Assembly: GCA_963625295.1 (NCBI GenBank)
Contig: CAVFTC010000078.1
Span: 1-8,619 of the forward strand
Length of the DNA: 8,619 bases
Reading direction: 5' to 3'
Source: CAG-488 sp963625295
GTDB taxonomy: Bacteria > Bacillota > Clostridia > Oscillospirales > Acutalibacteraceae
Shown in pieces: positions 1 to 5,612 of this stretch. The position numbers were made by a program, and so were the translations under genes. The notes beneath the pieces are model-generated. The model was not told where the DNA came from. It was given only the letters and a program-made list of their open reading frames with translations, and made no database searches. The first letter of the stretch is position 1. Each line of letters starts with the position of its first letter.

Positions 1-12
1 GTACCATATAAT

Positions 13-43
13 CGGTATTGCCTTAATATCTAAGGCAATACCG
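13..43. repeat. Perfect 13-bp palindrome at the edge of repeat copy A
   Basis: CGGTATTGCCTTA at 13-25 is perfectly reverse-complemented at 31-43 around a 5-base loop (ATATC). The right arm is also the start of repeat copy A (34-73), so the palindrome looks like the ends of two repeat units facing each other. No T-run follows on either strand, so it is not a convincing intrinsic terminator. Whether it folds in RNA is unknown. Confidence 0.8.
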
Positions 44-73
44 CACAAATTGATGCGCACGCCTTGTTCGGTA
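34..73 (+). repeat. Short interspersed repeat, copy A
   Basis: These 40 bases, starting GGCAATACCGCACAAATTG, match the reverse complement of 3186-3225 at 39 of 40 positions; the only difference is G versus T just after GGCAATACC. The copy is noncoding and lies about 115 bases beyond the stop of the rodA-like gene. High identity between two intergenic sites 3 kb apart points to a mobile or recently copied element (MITE- or REP-like). No transposase is visible here. Confidence 0.85.
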
Positions 74-130
74 ACCGCTGATTAAACCATAGCACAATAA
101 AAAAGACCGATAATCTAAATAGAATATCAG

Positions 131-170
131 TCTAAAATAAAGAGCCGTGCACCGATTAAATGCACGACTC
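131..170 (-). terminator. Intrinsic terminator of the rodA-like gene, possibly bidirectional
   Basis: On the minus strand, GAGTCGTGCA (170-161) pairs with TGCACGGCTC (151-142), a 10-bp stem with one G-U pair and a 9-base loop. The T-rich run TTTATTTTAG follows at 141-132. It starts 17 bases past the stop of the rodA-like gene. On the plus strand the same stem is followed by ATATATTTTTTT (171-182), so it may also stop transcripts entering from the left. Confidence 0.8.
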
Positions 171-186
171 ATATATTTTTTTATGA

Positions 187-1457
187 TCAATATGTGTCCG
201 AGAACGGAGTGAAGAGCTTGCCGTATTTGAACTCAACAGGCTCACGGAACTGCGACGAGCGGTAAACGCTCAGCACCATGCCGATCGCTATGTAAATACA
301 AAGGTTCGACGAGCCGCCTGCACTCATAAACGGAAGCGTAATTCCGACAACCGGGAGCAACTTGAGCACCATGCCGACATTGACAACGACCTGAGTTATG
401 ATCATCACGGCAACGGCGCTGCAAATGAGCTTACCTGTGACGGAAACCGCTTTCTTGCCGACAACCATTATCTTAACGGCAATTGCAAGCAGCAGACCGA
501 GAACCGCAATGCAGCCGATAAAGCCGAGTTCTTCGCCCACAACGGTGAAAATCATATCGTTTTCGCTCTCGGGAACAAGCCCGTTCTGAGTATATGTGCC
601 GTTAAAGAGTCCTGTACCGAATATTCCGCCGGAGCTGACGGCATTCATACCTCGCTCCTGCTGGAAGATGACCTCGTTATAGGTAGCCTCGGTCAGGGAG
701 CTTGGAGAGTATATCGCCATAAATCTCTGCTTTTGGAAATCGGAAAGAACCTCAAACCATGCTATCGGAGCAAGTAAGGCGACTGCACCTGCGCCGAAAA
801 GGAAATAGCGAAGCTGCAAACCTGCCATGAAAAGCATTCCGATCGTGATAAACATAAAAACAAGGGCTGAGCCCATGTCACCGGTCAGAACAACCAGACC
901 GACGGCGATCATAGCATGAATTCCGAGAAGAATAACATTTTTGAGCTTGTTTATCTCNNNNNNNNNNNNNNNNNNNNNNNNNNNNNNNNNNNNNNNNNNN
1001 NNNNNNNNNNNNNNNNNNNNNNNNNNNNNNCGCTGCCGACCGTTTCAAGATGAACCGCAAATGTGACGATGAATCCGATTTTCAGAAGCTCGGACGGCTG
1101 GAAATAAAAGCTGCCGAACCTGATCCATGAAATAGCGTCGTCACGACCCTCCGGCGAGCTTCCTATAACAAAAAGCGAAAGCATCAAGCCTAAGCAGACT
1201 ATCGCTATCAGCGGCCATAGTCGAGCGACCGCCTCGTAGTCAAAATACGATATAACCAGCGAAACGAAGATACCCATCACGACGGCGAGAAACATTGTTT
1301 TTGCGTCTCTCGAAATGATTTGATCCTCGGTCAGGTTAACTCTTGTTGCGCTGTATACCATCAGGGTTCCTATCGACGAAAGGATCAAGCAAAGCCCCAA
1401 AAGAAGCTTGTCCGTTCCCTTTATAAAATCCTTTAACCAATATATAACTTTTCCCAT
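187..1457 (-). CDS. rodA: RodA/FtsW-family SEDS peptidoglycan glycosyltransferase, interrupted by an assembly gap
   Basis: Multi-spanning membrane protein of the SEDS family, which polymerises lipid II into glycan strands with a partner class B PBP. The N-terminal part (142 codons, 1457-1032) has several hydrophobic segments and the family signature FQPSELLKI. After the N run (958-1030), reading resumes at 957 with EINKLKN and runs 256 residues to the stop. That part holds GDMGSALV, the ESEND segment with the presumed catalytic Asp (codon 558-556), GEELGF, and the terminal signature LPVVGITLPF followed by AGGSS. The expected total is about 400 aa, normal for the family. The start is ATG 1457-1455 with GGAGGTG at 1469-1463 five bases upstream. 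The NVGMVLKLLP context favours RodA over FtsW or SpoVE, but no neighbour settles the paralogue. The two halves are out of frame across 73 N, which I read as a mis-sized gap, not a real frameshift. Confidence 0.88.
958..1030. other. Assembly gap (73 N) inside the rodA-like gene
   Basis: The run of 73 N splits one gene. The left flank is in frame down to 957 and the right flank ends one base into a codon at 1031. An intact gene therefore needs 2 modulo 3 missing bases, and 73 gives 1 modulo 3. From memory of E. coli RodA, the FQPSE-to-DLG distance is about 52 residues; here the two flanks already supply 53. The true gap may be only a few bases. Confidence 0.95.
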
Positions 1458-1462
1458 TTCTT

Positions 1463-1469
1463 CACCTCC
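1463..1469 (-). promoter_or_regulatory. Ribosome binding site of the rodA-like gene
   Basis: GGAGGTG on the minus strand ends five bases before ATG 1457-1455. It is a strong anti-16S match and fixes the start of the rodA-like protein. Confidence 0.85.
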
Positions 1470-1486
1470 GGGAGGATACTCATACT

Positions 1487-1515
1487 ATTATATATGCTAT
1501 TGCCGTGATTTTCAA
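1487..1515 (-). promoter_or_regulatory. Sigma-A type promoter of the rodA-like gene
   Basis: Minus strand: TTGAAA at 1515-1510, a 17-base spacer, then TATAAT at 1492-1487. This is close to consensus in both boxes and spacing. The predicted transcript start is near 1480, giving a leader of about 20 nt that contains the GGAGGTG site. It is back to back with the hydG promoter; the two -35 boxes are 8 bases apart. Confidence 0.8.
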
Positions 1516-1523
1516 GTTTTTAT

Positions 1524-1551
1524 TTGACTTTTTATATTTAAGTGTTATAAT
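1524..1551 (+). promoter_or_regulatory. Sigma-A type promoter upstream of hydG
   Basis: Plus strand: TTGACT at 1524-1529, a 16-base spacer, TATAAT at 1546-1551. Initiation would fall near 1558, leaving about 165 nt before the hydG ATG. The last base of the -10 box is the first base of repeat copy C. The boxes are strong; the long leader is unusual for this window. Confidence 0.7.
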
Positions 1552-1576
1552 TAAGGCGATACCGCACAATTTGCGG
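1551..1576 (+). repeat. Short interspersed repeat, copy C (one recognisable end)
   Basis: TTAAGGCGATACCGCACAAT at 1551-1570 matches copy A (TAAGGCAATACCGCACAA) with an A-to-G change, and copy D read on the minus strand (TTAAGGCGATACTGCACAAT) with one change. Only this end is recognisable; no opposite end was found before hydG. CCGCA (1562-1566) and TGCGG (1572-1576) can form a small hairpin at the 5' end of the predicted hydG transcript. Confidence 0.65.
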
Positions 1577-1724
1577 CGTCAAATAATGCGAAACGCCCTA
1601 ACGCTGAATTTTTTAAAGCGAAAGCTCCGTTTTGTACGCTTTTGCCGTGTTCTTGCCGGAATGCGGTTTTGTTATGAAAAAGTGCTGAAAGAAAGTTATC
1701 TGACTTAAAGGAGAGGAATTCATT

Positions 1725-3173
1725 ATGGCAGTTTACAACCCGAAATCACTCAAGGCCGAGGAGTTCATCAATGATGAGGAAATCCTTGCAACGATCGAGT
1801 ATGCGGAGAAGAATAAGCACAATGTTGAGCTTATCGACTCTCTGCTTGAGAAGGCACGCCCGAAGAAGAATGACCACGGCGTTACCTGCGCAGGACTTAC
1901 ACACAGGGAGGCGTCCGTCCTTCTCGCTTGCGACATTCCCGAAAAAATTGAGGAGATGTACAAGCTTGCCAACGAGATAAAGCTTGCTTTTTACGGCAAC
2001 AGAATCGTCATGTTCGCTCCGCTTTATCTTTCAAACTATTGTGTCAACGGCTGTGTTTACTGCCCTTATCACCATAAAAATAAGCATATTGCGAGAATCA
2101 AGCTCACTCAGGAGCAGATTAAAAACGAGGTTATCGCTCTTCAGGATATGGGTCACAAGCGTCTTGCCATTGAGGCGGGCGAGGATCCCGTCAACAATCC
2201 TATCGAGTACATTCTTGAGTGTATCAAGACTATTTATTCCGTCCATCACAAGAACGGAGATATCCGTCGTGTCAATGTTAACATCGCCGCAACAACGGTT
2301 GAGAATTACAGAAAGCTCAAGGAAGCCGGCATCGGAACATACATTCTTTTCCAGGAAACCTACAACAAAAAGAGCTATCTTGAGCTTCATCCGACAGGGC
2401 CGAAGCATGATTATGACTATCATACCGAGGCCATGGACAGAGCTATGGAGGGCGGCATCGACGATGTCGGTCTTGGTGTCCTTTTCGGACTTGAGGGCTA
2501 TAAATACGAGTTCGCTGGACTTCTTATGCACGCTGAGCATCTTGAAGCCGTTCACGGCGTAGGACCCCATACGATAAGTGTACCGAGAGTTAAGCATGCG
2601 GACGACATTGACCCCGATGTATTCGACAACAGTCTTGCCGACGATATGTTTGCAAAAATCATTGCTTGTATCCGTATTGCCGTTCCATATACCGGAATGA
2701 TCATTTCCACCCGTGAGAGCGAGACGGTCAGGGGAGATGTGCTTGATTACGGCATTTCGCAGATCAGCGGTGCATCGAGAACCTCTGTTGGCGGATATTG
2801 CGAGAATGAGCGTCCTCACGATTCCGAGCAGTTCGATGTTTCCGACCAGAGAACCCTTGACGAGGTTGTTCGCTGGCTCATGGAGAAGGATCATATTCCT
2901 TCATTCTGCACGGCTTGCTACCGTGAGGGCAGAACGGGCGACAGATTCATGAGCCTTTGCAAAAACGGACAAATTCTCAACTGCTGCCACCCGAATGCTT
3001 TGATGACGCTTACGGAATATCTTATTGACTATGCTTCCGAGGAGACAAAGAAGATAGGCTTTGAGATGATCGACCGTGAGCTTGAAAAAATTCCAAAAGA
3101 AAAGGTCAGAGAGATCGCCCGTCAGAATATTGAGGCTATAAAGTCCTCAAACAGACGAGATTTCCGCTTCTGA
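1725..3173 (+). CDS. hydG: [FeFe]-hydrogenase H-cluster radical SAM maturase HydG (tyrosine lyase)
   Basis: HydG cleaves tyrosine with radical SAM chemistry, releasing p-cresol and giving the CO and cyanide ligands of the hydrogenase H-cluster; it is cytosolic. The protein has 482 aa, close to the family length. The SAM [4Fe-4S] motif CX3CX2C is Cys106, Cys110 and Cys113. The C-terminal auxiliary cluster motif CX2CX22C is Cys395, Cys398 and Cys421, followed by HPNAL. ThiH, the nearest relative, is shorter and lacks this C-terminal motif, which supports HydG. Start ATG 1725 follows AGGAGAGG at 1709-1716. It has its own promoter and stands alone between rodA and tsaE; hydE, hydF and hydrogenase genes are not in the window. 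No T-run terminator follows; only the repeat hairpin (copy B) lies 3 bases beyond the stop. Its presence implies that the organism makes or consumes hydrogen. Confidence 0.96.
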   Translation: MAVYNPKSLKAEEFINDEEILATIEYAEKNKHNVELIDSLLEKARPKKNDHGVTCAGLTHREASVLLACDIPEKIEEMYKLANEIKLAFYGNRIVMFAPLYLSNYCVNGCVYCPYHHKNKHIARIKLTQEQIKNEVIALQDMGHKRLAIEAGEDPVNNPIEYILECIKTIYSVHHKNGDIRRVNVNIAATTVENYRKLKEAGIGTYILFQETYNKKSYLELHPTGPKHDYDYHTEAMDRAMEGGIDDVGLGVLFGLEGYKYEFAGLLMHAEHLEAVHGVGPHTISVPRVKHADDIDPDVFDNSLADDMFAKIIACIRIAVPYTGMIISTRESETVRGDVLDYGISQISGASRTSVGGYCENERPHDSEQFDVSDQRTLDEVVRWLMEKDHIPSFCTACYREGRTGDRFMSLCKNGQILNCCHPNALMTLTEYLIDYASEETKKIGFEMIDRELEKIPKEKVREIARQNIEAIKSSNRRDFRF

Positions 3174-3176
3174 CAG

Positions 3177-3228
3177 TTAAGGCAATACCGAACAAGGCGT
3201 GCGCATCAATTTGTGAGGTATTGCCATA
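3177..3228 (-). repeat. Short interspersed repeat, copy B, with terminal inverted repeats
   Basis: Read on the minus strand, 3225-3186 matches copy A (34-73) at 39 of 40 positions. This copy is the most complete: GGCAATACC at 3181-3189 is mirrored by GGTATTGCC at 3217-3225, 9-bp inverted ends around a 27-base core, with TTAA at 3177-3180 on the outer left. It begins 3 bases after the hydG stop codon. It can form a hairpin after hydG, but no T-run follows, so terminator activity is doubtful. Confidence 0.85.
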
Positions 3229-3245
3229 AATATCATCTTCGGTTA

Positions 3246-3273
3246 TTTACAACGCAAAAATTTGTGTTATAAT
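3246..3273 (+). promoter_or_regulatory. Sigma-A type promoter of the tsaE-tsaB-rpiB-upp unit
   Basis: TTTACA at 3246-3251, a 16-base spacer, TATAAT at 3268-3273. Transcription would begin near 3280, only about 12 nt before the TTG start of tsaE and at the ribosome binding site itself. The boxes are good, but the leader is very short, so either the real start of transcription is a few bases earlier or the message has a minimal leader. Confidence 0.65.
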
Positions 3274-3278
3274 ATCTC

Positions 3279-3286
3279 GGAGGTGA
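3279..3286 (+). promoter_or_regulatory. Ribosome binding site that fixes the tsaE start
   Basis: GGAGGTGA, five bases before TTG at 3292. The frame stays open upstream to a TTG at 3262, but that codon has no ribosome binding site and lies inside the promoter, so 3292 is the better start. Confidence 0.75.
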
Positions 3287-3291
3287 TATTT

Positions 3292-3726
3292 TTGTGTGTT
3301 TATTACAGCCATAATGTCGAGGAAACCCACAGAATAGGGGAGAAGCTCGGCTCACTGCTCAAGAGCGGAGATGTTGTCGCTTATTTCGGCGGAATGGGTA
3401 TGGGCAAAACGACCTTTACTCACGGTCTTGCAACCGGACTCGGAATCAACGAAAAAGAGGTCAGCAGTCCGACCTTTGCCCTTGTTCATGAATACAGAGG
3501 AAAGAACAACACGCTTTATCACTTTGATATGTATCGAATCGAAAGCTGGGACGACCTTTATTCAACCGGTTTTTTTGATTATCTCGATTACGGCGGCGTC
3601 CTTGCCGTTGAGTGGAGCGAAAACATAGAAAACGCTCTTCCCGAAGGAAGCATCAGGGTTACATTTAAGCCCGGCGAAAATGAAAACGAAAGAATTATTG
3701 AAATAGAAGGAGCTGAGCTTACATGA
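3292..3726 (+). CDS. tsaE: TsaE, tRNA t6A biosynthesis ATPase
   Basis: TsaE (YjeE) is the small P-loop ATPase that works with TsaB and TsaD to transfer threonylcarbamoyl to A37 of ANN-decoding tRNAs, in the cytosol. From the TTG start it has 144 aa, within the usual range. Visible motifs are the Walker A loop GGMGMGKT (33-40), SSPTF (58-62), HFDMYR (77-82) and the VEW element (106-108), in the order expected of the family. The Walker A loop reads GMGMGKT where many homologues have GDLGAGKT, so the usual Asp is replaced by a second Gly. The start is TTG, chosen because of the GGAGGTGA five bases before it; no ATG is available at the N-terminus. The stop overlaps the tsaB start by four bases (ATGA), which indicates translational coupling. 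Confidence 0.92.
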   Translation: MCVYYSHNVEETHRIGEKLGSLLKSGDVVAYFGGMGMGKTTFTHGLATGLGINEKEVSSPTFALVHEYRGKNNTLYHFDMYRIESWDDLYSTGFFDYLDYGGVLAVEWSENIENALPEGSIRVTFKPGENENERIIEIEGAELT

Positions 3727-4424
3727 AAATACTCGGAATCGACAGCTCGGCTAAATCGGCTTCCGCTGCAATAATCGACGGCGGAAAGGTTCTCGGTTGT
3801 TTTTATACAAACACAGGCTTGACTCATTCGCAGACGCTTATGCCGATGATAGAGAGCCTTTTGAAAAACGCAAATGTCAAGCTTGAAGATATTGAGCTGA
3901 TAGCCGTTAACAAGGGACCCGGTTCGTTCACGGGAATTAGAATAGGCGTTGCGGCGGCTAAGGGAATGGCGGATGTGCTAAAAATTCCTGTTTACGGCGC
4001 ATCAACCCTCGGCTCGATGGCATATAATCTCGTTGATAACGATTGTGTTGTGTGCTCCGCCATGGACGCACGCTGCGGTCAGGTTTACAATGCAATCTTC
4101 GATATAACGGACAGAAAAATCACAAGATTGACCGAGGATAGTGCCGATTCGATAGAAAATGTCGAAAAAAAGCTGAAAGATTATAAAAAAATCAAATTTA
4201 TAGTTGGCGACGGCGCAGAAATATGTTATAATAATCTGAAAAACATTGACGGAGTGCGCCTTGCTTCACAAACACATCGCTTTCAGTCGGCTGTCGGCGT
4301 GTGCTTTGAGGCTATGAATGCGCCGAAAGATCAATACATTGAAAGCGCAATGCTTGTTCCGGAGTATCTCAGACTTCCGCAGGCGGAGCGTGAGCTTAAT
4401 AAAAAGCTCAAGGCAACACCTTAA
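3723..4424 (+). CDS. tsaB: TsaB, tRNA t6A biosynthesis scaffold protein
   Basis: TsaB (YeaZ) is the catalytically inactive paralogue of TsaD; it bridges TsaD and TsaE in the t6A threonylcarbamoyltransferase complex. The protein has 233 aa, as usual for the family. The ASKHA-type N-terminus (ILGIDSSAKSASAAI, 3-17) and the family signature GPGSFTGIRIG (65-75) are intact, and a conserved His (35) lies in the THSQ stretch. The start ATG overlaps the tsaE stop, so the two should be made in step. tsaD and tsaC/sua5 are not in the window. The last codons and stop (AAGGCAACACCTTAAC) resemble an end of the interspersed repeat, so the C-terminus may have been set by an old repeat insertion; that is an inference. 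Confidence 0.94.
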   Translation: MKILGIDSSAKSASAAIIDGGKVLGCFYTNTGLTHSQTLMPMIESLLKNANVKLEDIELIAVNKGPGSFTGIRIGVAAAKGMADVLKIPVYGASTLGSMAYNLVDNDCVVCSAMDARCGQVYNAIFDITDRKITRLTEDSADSIENVEKKLKDYKKIKFIVGDGAEICYNNLKNIDGVRLASQTHRFQSAVGVCFEAMNAPKDQYIESAMLVPEYLRLPQAERELNKKLKATP

Positions 4425-4456
4425 CTGTATAAAAATAAGAAAAGGCGAGTGATTTA

Positions 4457-4909
4457 ATGAAAATAGCAATCGGAGCCGATCACGGCGGATATGAGCTTAA
4501 GGAGGCCATTAAAAAGCACCTTGAGGAGGTCGGCGGATACGAAATCACCGATTACGGTACTCACAGCACCGATTCGGTAGATTATGCCGAAATAGCGTTC
4601 AAGGTAGGCAACGCCGTTACAAACAGCGATGAGAAGATTCTCGGAATTCTTTGCTGCGGCACGGGAATCGGCATCAGCATGGCTGCCAACAAGGTAAAGG
4701 GCGTGCGTGCGGCATGCTGCTCTGATTATTTCAGCGCAAAATATACGAGACTTCACAACGATGCAAATATCCTTTGCATGGGCGGCAGAGTTGTAGGCTC
4801 GGGACTTGCCAACGAGATGGTCGATGTGTTCCTCAACACCGAGTTTGAGGGCGGTCGTCATCAGCGTCGTGTTGACCAGATTACGGCAATTGAAAACGGT
4901 ACATTTTAA
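4457..4909 (+). CDS. rpiB: Ribose-5-phosphate isomerase B (RpiB/LacAB family)
   Basis: Interconverts ribose 5-phosphate and ribulose 5-phosphate in the non-oxidative pentose phosphate pathway. The product has 150 aa, typical of RpiB. Key residues are visible: Asp8-His9 in GADHGG, the catalytic Cys67 in CCGTGIGISM (66-75), His100-Asn101 in LHNDANIL, Arg111, and the basic RHQRR stretch (134-138) that binds phosphate. The isomerase RpiB is favoured over the LacA/LacB sugar isomerases because the neighbour is upp and no lactose or tagatose genes are present; some clostridial RpiB proteins also act on allose phosphate, which sequence alone cannot settle. The start ATG has only a weak site (AAAGGCGAG). 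The gene begins 32 bases after tsaB and 18 bases before upp, on the same strand. Confidence 0.93.
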   Translation: MKIAIGADHGGYELKEAIKKHLEEVGGYEITDYGTHSTDSVDYAEIAFKVGNAVTNSDEKILGILCCGTGIGISMAANKVKGVRAACCSDYFSAKYTRLHNDANILCMGGRVVGSGLANEMVDVFLNTEFEGGRHQRRVDQITAIENGTF

Positions 4910-4927
4910 TTTTACGGAGGTATAAAT

Positions 4928-5557
4928 ATGTCAACAGTAACCATTACCAACCATCCCCTTATCCAGCATAAGCTTTCCATTCTCAGGGATAAGAACACTT
5001 CCTCAAAGGATTTCAGATCCCTTGTAAGCGAGATTGCGACTCTCGAGTGCTACGAGGCAACAAGAGATCTTCCCGTGCAGGAGGTTGAGGTTGAAACACC
5101 TATCTGCAAGTGTGTTGCTCACAACCTTGAGGGCAAGAAGCTCGCTTTCGTTCCTATCCTCAGAGCTGGACTTGGCATGGTTGATGGCGTTCTTTCACTC
5201 GTTCCGTCAGCTCGTGTAGGTCATATCGGTCTTTACCGTGACCCCGAAACGCTCAAGCCTGTTGAATATTACTGTAAGCTTCCTGCCGATATTGCGGAGC
5301 GTGATGTAATCGTTCTTGATCCGATGCTTGCAACCGGCGGCTCGGCTATCGACGCAATTTCTCTTATCAAGGAGAGAAACCCGAAGTCAATCAAGTTCAT
5401 GGGCATTATCGCAGCTCCGGAGGGACTTGCAGCACTTCAAAAGGCTCATCCCGATGTTGACATTTACTGTGCAGCTCTCGACGAGAAGCTCAATGACCAC
5501 GGCTACATTGTTCCCGGTCTCGGCGACGCAGGCGACAGAATCTTCGGTACAAAATAA
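4928..5557 (+). CDS. upp: Uracil phosphoribosyltransferase
   Basis: Salvage enzyme making UMP and diphosphate from uracil and PRPP; cytosolic, and in many homologues activated by GTP. The length of 209 aa matches the family exactly. Visible motifs are LAFVPILRAGLGM (72-84), GLYRDPET (101-108), the PRPP-binding loop VLDPMLATGGSA (129-140) and the C-terminal uracil-binding segment GLGDAGDRIFGTK (197-209). Start ATG 4928 follows ACGGAGGT at 4914-4921. It is the last gene of the tsaE-tsaB-rpiB-upp run and is followed 15 bases later by a strong intrinsic terminator. RpiB supplies the ribose 5-phosphate from which PRPP is made, so its pairing with upp makes metabolic sense. A PyrR-like RNA regulator is not visible upstream. 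Confidence 0.97.
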   Translation: MSTVTITNHPLIQHKLSILRDKNTSSKDFRSLVSEIATLECYEATRDLPVQEVEVETPICKCVAHNLEGKKLAFVPILRAGLGMVDGVLSLVPSARVGHIGLYRDPETLKPVEYYCKLPADIAERDVIVLDPMLATGGSAIDAISLIKERNPKSIKFMGIIAAPEGLAALQKAHPDVDIYCAALDEKLNDHGYIVPGLGDAGDRIFGTK

Positions 5558-5572
5558 AAATAAAACAACTAA

Positions 5573-5612
5573 CCCCTTAAAGCTTAAAACAATTGCTTTA
5601 AGGGGCTTTTTT
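5573..5612 (+). terminator. Intrinsic terminator after upp, probably serving both converging units
   Basis: CCCCTTAAAGC (5573-5583) pairs perfectly with GCTTTAAGGGG (5595-5605), an 11-bp stem with an 11-base loop. C and six T follow at 5606-5612. Read on the minus strand, the stem is followed by a T-rich stretch (5572-5550), so it may also end the transcript of the phosphatase gene that stops at 5645. Repeat copy D begins inside the T-run. Confidence 0.92.

Noticed and set aside
958..1030. A true frameshift or pseudogene in the rodA-like gene
   Set aside because: The frame change coincides exactly with the N run and both halves are otherwise intact, so a wrongly sized gap explains it better.
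1505..1708. 67-codon plus-strand frame between rodA and hydG
   Set aside because: It starts inside the two divergent promoters, lacks a ribosome binding site and matches no family I know; its last 40 codons are discussed separately as a weak leader-peptide candidate.
2031..2894. 287-codon open frame antisense to hydG
   Set aside because: It lies entirely inside hydG on the opposite strand, has no recognisable domain, and its codons mirror those of the well-supported HydG frame.
3181..3225. Repeat copy B as an intrinsic terminator for hydG
   Set aside because: A 9-bp stem is possible, but the loop is 27 bases and no T-run follows; the sequence is better explained as a dispersed repeat.
3262..3291. 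Ten extra N-terminal codons for TsaE from TTG 3262
   Set aside because: That stretch contains the -10 box and the ribosome binding site for the later TTG, and homologues do not need these residues.
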